Source: Acidobacteriaceae bacterium (GTDB lineage: Bacteria; Acidobacteriota; Terriglobia; Terriglobales; Acidobacteriaceae). From it: DNA of 64,000 nucleotides. The stretch is taken from positions 1 through 64,000 of the forward strand of contig CAHJWI010000007.1 in assembly GCA_903642225.1 (NCBI GenBank). Reading direction: 5' to 3'. Positions 18,219-26,421 of the stretch are shown here, piece by piece. The notes under the pieces are model-generated. The model worked only from the letters and a program-made list of their open reading frames with translations, had not been told where the DNA came from and ran no database searches. Made by a program: the position numbers and the translations under genes. Positions within the stretch are counted from its first letter, which is position 1, and every line of letters begins with the position of its first letter.

Positions 18219-19814
18219 TCAGCGATGACGGACGTAGATGCGGTAGCCGATGGGGTCGATATCGCCGGGCTGCTCTGGGAAGGTGCGTGTCTGGACGAGG
18301 GTGTAATGGGCAAGGAGCCAGCCGTCGAACGCAGGCCACGTGGCGATTTTCGTGAACTGCTGTGGGCCACCGTACCAGTAATTGGTTTCGACAAACACGG
18401 TGGGCGTATTGTGGGCGATCTGCTGCTGAAAGAGGGCACGAGCGCGCTGCACGGCGGGTGTCGCGACTTGCTGGAAAAGCAGCTGATCGCCCATAAAGCC
18501 TGTGCTGCTTACGAGTTGCAGCCGGTAGAGAGCGCTGTAGCAGCCGGTGATGCCGTCAAGGCACTGGATGTGGTTGTCGAGTGAGACGCCGTTGCGCTGA
18601 AGGGTGCGGAGGTCCTCGCCGATGGCGGTGGCCATGGTGTTGTCCGGCGGCATGTGAAAGGTTCGGTAGAGGTAAAACGGCGCGATCAGGAAGGTGGCGG
18701 CGGCAAGTGTTGCAGTGGCGGCGATGCGTGGTGTTTTCGCGGCGGCCTTAAAGGCGAGCGTGCATTGCAGCGTGAGGGAGAGAAGTGCAAACGCAACCCA
18801 CGGGTAGCGGTGATAGATGAAGCCCTTGTTCTGAAGGAAGTAGCTGAGCAGGCCGAGCACGGTGGCGAGATGCAGGCTGAGGATTTCGCGGTTGCGCCAC
18901 GACCGGTCCGTAATGGCGAGGTACAGCGCAGGTGGAAGGAGGAAATACAGACCGCGTGGTGTGCTGTGATGAAGCATGTAGACGAGGGGCGTGCGGTGCG
19001 TTCCGCTGTATGCGGCAGCCAGGGAGAGGCTGCCGATGAAGGCGGGGAGGGAGTTGCGCCAGAGCAGGAATCCGAGGGTGAGGGCGACTACCAGGGCGAT
19101 TGCAGCGGCGATGGGTGCGAGGCCGCGGGCTGTGCGGCGGAGAGAAAGGCCGAACAGAGGCGGCGCATACAGCAGAGCGAAGGGTTTGAGGGTGCAGGCG
19201 AGGGCGAGGCAGGCGGCAGCGAGAAAGAGTTTAGCGGGGCTCGTTGCCAACCGGGTTGCGCTAAAGGTGAAGGCATAGGCGCCGGCGAGCAGAACGGCCA
19301 TGACAAAGTCGCGCTCGCCAAGCATCCATGCGCCCTCTGAGGCGTGCAGAAGGGCAAAAAGGGCAGCGGCAAGGGCACCGGCGAACCAGTTGTAAGGGCG
19401 GGTGATGACAACGGCGGCCCAGGCAAAAAGCGCAAGCAGCAGAAGGTCGTACAGGCGATAGCTGAGGTCGGTGGAAGGCGCGAGATGCATGCCAATCCAC
19501 TCCGACAGGTAGCTGCCGGGCAGGTTCAGGTCAACAATCTGTCGATAGGGAGCGAGGCCGCGGCCTATGAGGAAGATGGCGTAATGGAAGACCTGTGCGT
19601 CATTGGTCCAGGGCCAATGAATGGTTTCAGCGGCCATCACAACGGCAAGAAGGAGCAGGAACGCGGCGAGCAGAAGGCGAAGGCGGCCGGTGGGGGCGGC
19701 TGCTGAGAGCGACGGATTCAGGGAGCCTCCTCTCGGCTTTTCAGGCTGCTTTGCACAGTGCGAGATTGTGGCCGGTGTTGGCCTGATGGTATCGCAGTGT
19801 TGTCCGATGGACAC
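18219..19814 (-). CDS. Polytopic membrane protein, paralogue of 3364-4905
   Basis: A protein of up to 531 residues with about ten membrane helices and a C-terminal soluble domain. The first loop (NDAQVFHYAIFLIGRG, then LPGSYLSEW) matches the corresponding loop of the protein at 3364-4905, as does the C-terminal QCLD...GCYSALY segment and the final YRIYVRHR. Both probably belong to a GT-39/ArnT-like group transferring lipid-linked sugars outside the inner membrane; this is inferred from topology. The start is uncertain: a strong AGAGGAGG near 19730 suggests a shorter product beginning at a non-standard codon close to 19718. Confidence 0.7.
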   Translation of the reverse strand: MSIGQHCDTIRPTPATISHCAKQPEKPRGGSLNPSLSAAAPTGRLRLLLAAFLLLLAVVMAAETIHWPWTNDAQVFHYAIFLIGRGLAPYRQIVDLNLPGSYLSEWIGMHLAPSTDLSYRLYDLLLLALFAWAAVVITRPYNWFAGALAAALFALLHASEGAWMLGERDFVMAVLLAGAYAFTFSATRLATSPAKLFLAAACLALACTLKPFALLYAPPLFGLSLRRTARGLAPIAAAIALVVALTLGFLLWRNSLPAFIGSLSLAAAYSGTHRTPLVYMLHHSTPRGLYFLLPPALYLAITDRSWRNREILSLHLATVLGLLSYFLQNKGFIYHRYPWVAFALLSLTLQCTLAFKAAAKTPRIAATATLAAATFLIAPFYLYRTFHMPPDNTMATAIGEDLRTLQRNGVSLDNHIQCLDGITGCYSALYRLQLVSSTGFMGDQLLFQQVATPAVQRARALFQQQIAHNTPTVFVETNYWYGGPQQFTKIATWPAFDGWLLAHYTLVQTRTFPEQPGDIDPIGYRIYVRHR

Positions 19815-20028
19815 GGCGCGCTTCAGTGAACCAGATCTGGTGCAAACAGTGGATCGGCGCAGGGTGGCGCGAAAGTTGCAAGCATTTGCTCTTGGGATGT
19901 GTCCGTTGATGAGTTAGGGTACGGACTAAGATCACTGGACGTGAATGCCATTTGGTAATGCGCATTCGTGCAATCATTTCGAAACGCGAGATTCCGGGCA
20001 TCCGCATGCCCGTTCCTGGAGAGTTTGC

Positions 20029-20703
20029 TTGCTTCTGTTTTCCCCGCGCCGTTCCTGTGTAGGCCGTACCTTGATTGCCGCGTGTTTGCTGGTTGGCACA
20101 ACCCTGGCGATGAGTGCCGATGAGCTCACGACAAATACACCGGTGGCGCCACCTCAGACGTCCCCGAACAGGGGCGTGATGGATACGATGCGTTTGCGTT
20201 TGCACCATACCCACACTGGCGAGTCGATAGATGTGGCGTTCAAGCAGGGTGGTCAGTACCTTCCGGGCGGGTTAGCCATGTTAAACCACTTTTTGCGCGA
20301 TCACCGGACGCAGGAGACGGCGAACTACGATCCCAAAGAGTTTGATCTGCTGCACAAGCTGTTGGTAACGCTGCACAAGCCGAATGCGGTGGTTGATGTT
20401 GTGTGTGGTTACAGGTCGCCGTGGTCAAACAATTTTTTACGCACCAGGAGTGCGGTGACCGGCGTGGCAGAGCGTTCGCAGCACATGCTAGCCAAGGCAA
20501 TTGACATCCAGATTCCCGGGGTGAGCACGCTTGCTTTGCGCAATGCGGCACTAAGCCTGGGGATGGGAGGCGTGGGATATTACCCGAGCAGCCATTTTGT
20601 GCACGTGGATGTGGGGCCGGTGCGGGAGTGGCAGTTTGGCGGACGCGCTCCACGGTTGATAGCCGGCGGTCGGCATGGGCACGGACGACGCCATCGGGCG
20701 TAG
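20029..20703 (+). CDS. DUF882 / YcbK-type exported peptidase-like protein
   Basis: A protein of about 224 residues of the DUF882 (M15A-like) family, which trims or binds peptidoglycan in the periplasm. Motifs are CGYRSPW, SQHMLAKAIDIQ (zinc-binding His and Asp) and FVHVDVGPVREW (second His/Asp). The N-terminus carries twin arginines (SPRRSCVGRTL) before a hydrophobic stretch, compatible with Tat export, as is usual for this family. The TTG at 20029 was chosen because CTGGAGAG lies six to eight bases upstream and it starts directly before the signal. An ATG at 19945 is in frame but adds residues without signal character. A Rho-independent terminator follows. Confidence 0.8.
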   Translation: MLLFSPRRSCVGRTLIAACLLVGTTLAMSADELTTNTPVAPPQTSPNRGVMDTMRLRLHHTHTGESIDVAFKQGGQYLPGGLAMLNHFLRDHRTQETANYDPKEFDLLHKLLVTLHKPNAVVDVVCGYRSPWSNNFLRTRSAVTGVAERSQHMLAKAIDIQIPGVSTLALRNAALSLGMGGVGYYPSSHFVHVDVGPVREWQFGGRAPRLIAGGRHGHGRRHRA

Positions 20704-20724
20704 CTGTTTGGGTTTGTACAGGGT

Positions 20725-20749
20725 GACCTCCTCCGGGAGGTCGCTTTTT
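20725..20749 (+). terminator. Rho-independent terminator
   Basis: The stem GACCTCC/GGAGGTC has a TCCG loop and is followed by GCTTTTT. It lies 22 bases after the DUF882 gene and just downstream of the convergent Crp/Fnr gene. Confidence 0.85.
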
Positions 20750-20776
20750 GCAGGATGGTGGTTCGGATCATCACCG

Positions 20777-21478
20777 TCACCGCACGAGGGCTGTATCGAA
20801 CTCCGTGTAGCTGTCGAGATGGTCTTTAATGACCTGGTAGCACTCACAGGAAATGGATCGAAGGCCTGATACGTCGAGGATGCTGATTTTGCCTCGGGAG
20901 TAGGAGATGAGGCCTGCCTGGCGAAGCGCGAGGGCGGCCATGGTGACAGAGGTGCGGCGGACGCCGAGCATATCGCCCAGAAACTCCTGCGACAGAAGGA
21001 AGGTGTTGCTTTGGACGCGATCTGCACAGAGCAACAGCCAGCGTGCCAGCCGCTGGTTGACCTCGTGCTTCGCGTTGCAGCCGGCAGATTGCATTGCCTG
21101 CAGAAGCTGGGCCTGAACGTAACGCAGTGTTAACGCTTGAAATATTTCGCCGCGCTGGAACTCAACACGAGCGCGTGCGAGGGTGGTTCTGTAGCCGTCT
21201 CCCGCAATCTGGGTGTACACGCGGTTGAGGCTTTGGCGTGTACCCATAAGAGCTGAGATGCCGATGACAGATTCAAAGCCGAACATGCCGACTTCGACCT
21301 GTTCGCCGTCTTGAAAGGTGGCTGTCATCGAAGCCATGCCCGACTCGACGAAGTAGAGATGGTGGATGGGTTTGCCGGGGAACTCTATCTCATGAAGGAG
21401 TGGGAGAAGCACTCTTTCGGGCCGCAGGCGTTCCAAGACATCTTGGGGAAGCGCTCTAAGTAAGGAATTAGCAAACAT
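20777..21478 (-). CDS. Crp/Fnr-family transcriptional regulator
   Basis: A 233-residue protein with an N-terminal cyclic-nucleotide-binding β-roll (VESGMASMTATFQDGEQVEVGMFG) and a C-terminal winged helix (SQEFLGDMLGVRRTSVTMAALAL). No iron-sulfur cysteines characteristic of Fnr are seen at the N-terminus. It is a clear paralogue of the regulator at 53654-54385, sharing the QVEVG-FG-ESV-GIS block and an NRVY segment. Acidobacterial genomes carry many such proteins whose ligands are unknown. It is the last intact gene before the decayed region that begins about 21.5 kb. Confidence 0.85.
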   Translation of the reverse strand: MFANSLLRALPQDVLERLRPERVLLPLLHEIEFPGKPIHHLYFVESGMASMTATFQDGEQVEVGMFGFESVIGISALMGTRQSLNRVYTQIAGDGYRTTLARARVEFQRGEIFQALTLRYVQAQLLQAMQSAGCNAKHEVNQRLARWLLLCADRVQSNTFLLSQEFLGDMLGVRRTSVTMAALALRQAGLISYSRGKISILDVSGLRSISCECYQVIKDHLDSYTEFDTALVR

Positions 21479-22339
21479 GGCCGTGCCCTGATTGTATGCC
21501 GCTTATCAAACATAAGTGTGGATATCTCCATAATCGCGAAACTCCAACTTTCCGACCATGAGCACCCGGCGCATGAGGCAGTGAGGTGAGTACCTGGAAA
21601 AGGGGCTCGGCGCTACCAGGCAACATCCTTCAGGGTGACAACCGCAATCTGACCGACAATTCCGTCATGACAGGCGAGACTTTATTGGAAGAGCAAATCA
21701 GGTCGAAGCTTCCGATACACTTCTAGAGAAGCTTCGCGCAGTGCCGTTCCTGGTGATGCCACCAACAAGGCCGAACGGTCTTTGCTCAACCTGAAGGATG
21801 AACTCACTGAAGAAGCCACACCGAATTCATCCAGCGTACGCAAATGGCTGGAAGTGACCAAGAACTCCCTCGCAAGTGCCGCTTCAGGTGCAGAGGTCGT
21901 TGGAGAAAGTCGGAAGCTCTTCGAGTTGTTCGGCTTTGGGTCATAGCGCGTCATGTCCGCAGACCTCGCAGAAGCAGTGAGCGCCGGCCTTGCTGCCTTC
22001 GCTGGACCAAGTCTCACGGCAGGAGCTTCTCTCCGCAATAACGCGCGCAGCGTTCAGATCGAGAACGTCACAAAAGGACGGGCGAAGTGGCGAAAATCTA
22101 TCCGCTCACTCTAGCCTGACGTGTATCGAGCCGCGAACACCGGTAACGGCAGCGTTCTACAAGAGCTCGCTTTACGTTTCTCTCTCCTTCTAAATCCCTT
22201 CGACAATGAGGATAACGCGATCCTGAGCTTGATCGCACGCCTCTCCTCCGACGCTAGCGGATCATTACGAAACGAGTTCGCGACTCGCATCTCCCTACTT
22301 CTGAAGATGACTGGGAACGTCCGAAACACGAGGCACTGA
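21479..22339. other. No recognisable gene
   Basis: This stretch holds only short open frames. The longest (21682-22038, minus, 118 codons) gives a protein I do not recognise, and it has no convincing ribosome-binding site. The region marks the left side of the decayed accessory segment. Confidence 0.4.
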
Positions 22340-22686
22340 GCGCGACCTGTTCGTGACCCTCCGGGTGCTGCTCACGCCAAAGAATGCGAAGGAACTCTGG
22401 CCAGTCATCCTGCACGTAGAAGGTCCGAGTGACCTTTACGTGGCAGGCCAAGCAGAGCATCAGCATTCGCTGAATCGCTGTTCCCCGATCTCCCGATGAT
22501 GGACAGCAACGGACCGCTTTCCACGTTTTACCGTCGTGCATCCAGGCACGTGGCATCGTAGTCGTCACGCTTCAGCACCTCTTCGCGATGACCACCGAGA
22601 TACTCCTCATCCTGGCGCTTGAGCGTGTAGCAGGTAGAGCACGACCCTTTTGCGAGAACCTTCGGGTTACCGTATGGGCAATGCAT
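22340..22686 (-). pseudogene. HNH endonuclease, frameshifted remnant
   Basis: On the minus strand the N-terminal part reads MHCPYGNPKVLAKGSCSTCY and LKRQDEEYLGGHREEVLKRD. After a frameshift near 22555, the rest continues with RMLMLCLACHVKVTRTFYVQ and RILWREQHPEGHEQVAL. The Cys pair, the LCxACHxKV motif and the spacing are those of an HNH nuclease. The central HH motif is damaged (AVRCCPSSG). The same gene family recurs as two further fragments near 44.7 and 45.3 kb. Confidence 0.65.
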
Positions 22687-22763
22687 TATGATTCGTCGGG
22701 GTTTGTTCACTTAGGACTCTTCACCTGACTCAGAATTTGGTTCGGACAGCTGCTCTGTCGTAG

Positions 22764-23081
22764 CTACGAGGACCCCAGGGTCAAGCCCGCCGCGTCTTGG
22801 TGGTGTTCCGGTTGCGCAACGGGCACTTCGAGGAACAACTGATGAATAATCGGGCCGAAGTTCTTCTGCGCGTCATGTAACGTGTTGGCCGTTCCGAGAA
22901 GCCAAAGCGTAGCTATTCCCACGCGTTTGATGGTTTTGACCAAAGCTCCACCAGCATCTTTATCTCGCTTCAGTTCTGCTCTGACCCGGTTGTCCGCAAC
23001 TATCGCCCCAACTGCGTTCTCGTAGGCTTCCTTAAGCCTTGGTGCGCTAACCTCACCGTCACACACCAGCAGGTCAACCAT
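22764..23081 (-). CDS. Small hypothetical ORF, doubtful
   Basis: A 105-codon frame with coherent composition: an amphipathic stretch LKEAYENAVGAIVADNRVRAE is followed by a short hydrophobic segment (GIATLWLLGTANT). It lies between an HNH remnant and type IV secretion remnants, so it may be a fragment of a mobile-element gene. I recognise no family, and no strong ribosome-binding site is apparent. Confidence 0.3.
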   Translation of the reverse strand: MVDLLVCDGEVSAPRLKEAYENAVGAIVADNRVRAELKRDKDAGGALVKTIKRVGIATLWLLGTANTLHDAQKNFGPIIHQLFLEVPVAQPEHHQDAAGLTLGSS

Positions 23082-23168
23082 CAGGCCGCGCTTGCAGTTT
23101 GAACCACAGCGCCGATTGTTCTCGCCTTCGCCCTTTCCAGCGTGGCGCAGGCTTAGGGCTCGATCGAC

Positions 23169-23663
23169 ATGAGCGGTGCGACCAACGTCATGAACACGTT
23201 TAAGACTTTCGCCATGTATGCAGGCGCCGTCATCTGCCTGGGCGGCCTGATCTTTGCGAGTATCCGCATGATGAGCGGCCGCTTCCAGGACGCCATCCCC
23301 GGTCTGTTCGGCGCTCTCTTTGGCGCGGGCGTTCTTGGCCGGGGCGCAGGCTGGATTTCTGCTCTCACGGCCAGACGGTCACGCAGTAGGAAGGCTGACC
23401 ATGCGCAAACGGGAACACCGCTACCGATCAATGGAGCACTCCACCGCTCCCGAACCAAGCTGGGCCTGGACCTCAGGACGTGGATGGTGGTCGTGTTTGT
23501 TTCGATCACGGTGTTCCTCGTTGGCTTTCGATTCACAGCCATGGGCGTCTTTCCAACCCTCGTCGGCGCTGCATGGCTCATCACCCGCAAGCACCCCAAG
23601 ATGTTCCAACTCTGGGGTCACAGCCTGCAGCAGAAGAGCTACTATGACCCGCGTAAATCCTGA
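23169..23663 (+). pseudogene. virB2-virB3-like type IV secretion genes, fused by frameshift
   Basis: The first 65 residues (MNTFKTFAMYAGAVICLGG, then a second hydrophobic helix with GLFGALFGAGVLGRG) look like a VirB2/TrbC pilin, although without an obvious signal cleavage site. From about residue 82 the sequence becomes VirB3/TrbD-like: LPINGALHRSRTKLGLDLR, two adjacent helices, then ITRKHPKMFQLWG and a YYDPRK end. In intact systems these are separate consecutive genes. Here a frame change around 23370-23420 joins them and removes the pilin stop. A VirB4-like start overlaps the 3' end. Confidence 0.6.
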
Positions 23664-23870
23664 GCAAAGCCGTCTGACGGCCGTGGTACGCCAGAGCTGG
23701 TGCGTCGTCGAGCATCGTCCCTCTCTCCCAATAGGTCGCACCGAACGTCTTTGCGCTGAAGACGGGTGGTTATGGCGTAGTCGCCTCAGTCACCGGCATG
23801 GATGAAGAGAGCTTGTCCGGCCAAAAACTAGAATCCCGGATTCGCACAGTGCTGGGCGCATTGCGGCCTG
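23644..23870 (+). pseudogene. virB4-like ATPase, N-terminal remnant
   Basis: An ATG at 23644 overlaps the VirB3-like end and starts MTRVNPEQSRLTAVVR. After a frameshift near 23735 the sequence NVFALKTGGYGVVASVTG, then MDEESLSGQKLESRIRTVLG, matches the N-terminal domain of VirB4/TrbE conjugation ATPases. Recognisable similarity fades by about 23870, and no Walker motifs are found downstream. It is thus an N-terminal fragment with at least one frameshift. The order B2-B3-B4 is that of conjugative type IV secretion operons. Confidence 0.55.
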
Positions 23871-24449
23871 CCCGAAAGCTCCTGCTGTGCCATACAGCGT
23901 GCGCTCTTCGGGTCCACCATCGAGATGTAACAACTACCCGTCTACGCAGACAACCGCGGCATGGCTGCATTTACGCATTTCTCATGTCTACCTATATGCC
24001 AGCCGCCAAGGGCTAAGTAATGTGGGAGAAGTCGGCATTAATGGACTCTTCCACGGAGTGGCGCGAAGGGTGTGTGATAGCTTCACGACCCACGCTTTGC
24101 AGGGCTCGGCATTGCCACAGCTCCTGCCAGCGTTGGAGTCTAAGACCGGTCATACCAATATTCCTTCTTTCAGAACGACTGGCTGGTCGAGAGATGCGGC
24201 TTTTCTTGTATGCCTACGATTACAACGTCTTCGAGTTCAACGGGGAGCCTAAGCAGACGGGAAAGCTGGAGATCGCAAACCTCATGAGATTGATGGTCAG
24301 TGCGGGAGGAGCACATTCTTCGGGCTGATCGCGGACGTCGGTACGGGTTCTGTCATCTTCCCGGTTGCTACTGGATGCATTGCTTACCGCGCTTCCGACG
24401 GTCGCGCCAACTAGCCAGCAACACTACCGGCAAACGCCATACTTAAACC
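23871..24449. other. No assignable gene; possible mobile-element debris
   Basis: Short frames only. One stretch at 24197-24290 (plus) translates coherently (FLYAYDYNVFEFNGEP...) but I cannot assign it. It may be further debris of the conjugative element. Confidence 0.35.
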
Positions 24450-24474
24450 AACACTTGCATACTATGCAAGTGTT
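24450..24474. repeat. Perfect 11-bp inverted repeat
   Basis: AACACTTGCAT and ATGCAAGTGTT form a perfect stem around the loop ACT. No T-run follows, so an operator or an element end is as likely as a terminator. It lies downstream of the minus-strand hydrolase gene (which ends at 24538). Confidence 0.5.
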
Positions 24475-24537
24475 AGCGCTTAGAACGTCACGGAGGTTTG
24501 TTCCCCTTCCCCTACGGCCCTCGACGTACCGTGTGAC

Positions 24538-25554
24538 TTACCGTGTCAGGTGACTCCGAAAGAAGGACAGAATCTCCGCATCGATCGCCACCGTGTCACC
24601 AGAAAGCTCGACGTGCGTGCCTGCCTCAAAGAGGTGCAAGGAGTACGGCTTGCCGGCCTGCTGCAATGCTTCCGCCATGCGCAAGCTTTGCATGGGGCTC
24701 ACGCGCCAGTCCGCTGTTCCGTGCAGCAGAAGGATCGGTGTATGCAGTTCAGCGACCCAGTAGATGGCGGAGCGGCTCCTGAACCCGCTACGCTTCTCCC
24801 GGTCGAAGTCCGGTATGCCGGCACGTGCTATTTGTTCCATCTCTTTCGCATCCGGTCGTTCGGTAAATGCGCCTGCATTGCTGACACCGCTGTTGACCAC
24901 GGCCGCGCGTGCAGGGAAGCCAGCGCGCAGGGCTTCGTACACCATCATGCCGCCGCGGGACTGGCCGTAAAGGAAGATGTTTTGCGGGTCCGCTTCGGAT
25001 AGTTGGGCGGCCGTTGCAGCGAGCGCATTCACGTCATGGATGTCGGCTCCGCCCTGCTCGTCCTTGCCTTCGCTGCCGCCGTTGCCGCGATACTGCGACG
25101 CAAGCACGATGAAGCCTGCGCGTGCCCAGACGCTCATTCGAATCAGCTCGTCGGTGTAGATACGGCCGACTTCCCCCGCCCCGCCGTGACACCAGACGAT
25201 CACCGGCAGCTTGTTCGCATGCGAAGTGGGCTGGACCAGAAAGCCACGAATCCGCAGCCCGTCGCTGCTGTATACGATGCGTTCCACCCTCACGTCTCCG
25301 CCGTCATTCAGCGCATCGTAGCGGGCAGCGGTGTTGTAGCTGCGCACCCGGTTCATGTCGCTTGTCGGGTCGGGCGCTTCCACGCGAGCCGGGTCGTAGG
25401 CCCGATGGAGCCACTCTTCATATGACGCGGTCAGATGCAGCGGCTGACGTTCGAAAATAGTTCCGTTTGCTGGCAACTTCTGCTGCGCACAGAGCGTTAC
25501 CGCCGTAGCTATCACAAGACTTTGGATCGCAGCGCGACAGCATCTCCGCGTCAT
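24538..25554 (-). CDS. Secreted α/β hydrolase, S9 peptidase-like
   Basis: A 338-residue α/β-hydrolase. It has a signal-like N-terminus (ending LCAQQ), an oxyanion segment VIVWCHGGAGEVG, the nucleophile elbow GQSRGG near residue 199, the acid in HGTADWRVSP near residue 285 and the histidine in AGTHVEL near residue 315. The layout is that of prolyl-oligopeptidase C-terminal domains or BAAT/DLH-like esterases without a β-propeller. It starts at 25554, overlapping the stop of the upstream DUF6176-like gene (ATGA), so the two are translationally coupled. Peptide or ester cleavage is inferred. Confidence 0.8.
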   Translation of the reverse strand: MTRRCCRAAIQSLVIATAVTLCAQQKLPANGTIFERQPLHLTASYEEWLHRAYDPARVEAPDPTSDMNRVRSYNTAARYDALNDGGDVRVERIVYSSDGLRIRGFLVQPTSHANKLPVIVWCHGGAGEVGRIYTDELIRMSVWARAGFIVLASQYRGNGGSEGKDEQGGADIHDVNALAATAAQLSEADPQNIFLYGQSRGGMMVYEALRAGFPARAAVVNSGVSNAGAFTERPDAKEMEQIARAGIPDFDREKRSGFRSRSAIYWVAELHTPILLLHGTADWRVSPMQSLRMAEALQQAGKPYSLHLFEAGTHVELSGDTVAIDAEILSFFRSHLTR

Positions 25555-26042
25555 TGGGCCTTCCTAGCAGCCGCAGGTTCACGATGACCGGCAATGGCTT
25601 GCTGTACGAACGGCGCCACGAGCGTGTATTCAGGCTGCAACGTGCGATGCGGGCCTGGCACCAGCGTCCGGTGCATGAACTCCTCGTACACTTTGTCGAT
25701 CGGCAGCGGCGAGCTTTCTACGGCGGCACCGCCTACGCCTCGCAACTCTACCCAATAGATGGTGGCCGGATCGTGCTCCCGGTCTCGGAAGATGGTTTCG
25801 ATGTACATGTGCTCGCGTTCCAGCGTTGCGAGCGTTTCGTCGTGATGCGCATGCTCGAACGCCACCCAGCGGTCGAACTCCGGCAACTGGTCCGGCTTTA
25901 GCGAAAAGCGGTGGAGCCGGGCGACGACCTGTGGAGCCGAAGAAGCTGAAACGGTCGCGGGCCTCGTCCAAAAGCGGCCCGCGCCCACCCCCACGGCAAA
26001 CACGACCGCGATAAGCACTACGTTCTTCGGAGCCAAGTGCAT
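25551..26042 (-). CDS. DUF6176-like membrane-anchored protein
   Basis: A protein of about 163 residues with one N-terminal membrane segment (NVVLIAVVFAVGVGAGRFW). A small domain follows, reading RFSLKPDQLPEFDRWVAFE and HMYIETIFRDREHDPATIYW, which resembles the DUF6176 ferredoxin-like fold. The ATG at 26042 was chosen because GGGAG lies seven bases upstream. The gene is first in a two-gene operon with the α/β-hydrolase. It may gate or stabilise the hydrolase, but this is only contextual. Confidence 0.65.
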   Translation of the reverse strand: MHLAPKNVVLIAVVFAVGVGAGRFWTRPATVSASSAPQVVARLHRFSLKPDQLPEFDRWVAFEHAHHDETLATLEREHMYIETIFRDREHDPATIYWVELRGVGGAAVESSPLPIDKVYEEFMHRTLVPGPHRTLQPEYTLVAPFVQQAIAGHREPAAARKAQ

Positions 26043-26421
26043 CGTTCTCTCCCGAGAGCGGATGGCGAACCCGCTTCTCATCCCATCTTCACTTCGGCAC
26101 GTTACACACGGACCGCGACGCTGAACATAAGCTACCCTCTCATCGACGCTCTCGCCGCAGCTAATGGCAACCCGTCGCCAGCCGCCTCCAGCGGCACTTC
26201 AACCCCACACGGAAAAGGTACTCCTTCGCCTTCCACGGCGAAGCGTTCCATACCGAATCGCGCAACTAATGTTTTCGCCATACTAATATCAAGAGTTACC
26301 TTCGGTCAGCTCACTACAGCCGTAATTCAAGGCAACGCGGCTGTCTCTTCGATTCGGTTTACCCAGAGAATCGCAACAGACGTGCCCCTTCCGGCAGTTG
26401 AACTTCAATCTTCATCTAAGC

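Noticed and set aside
23169-23663. Genuine VirB2-VirB3 fusion protein
   Set aside because: The joint region reads better as two separate proteins in another frame, and the downstream VirB4 is also broken, so a frameshift is simpler.
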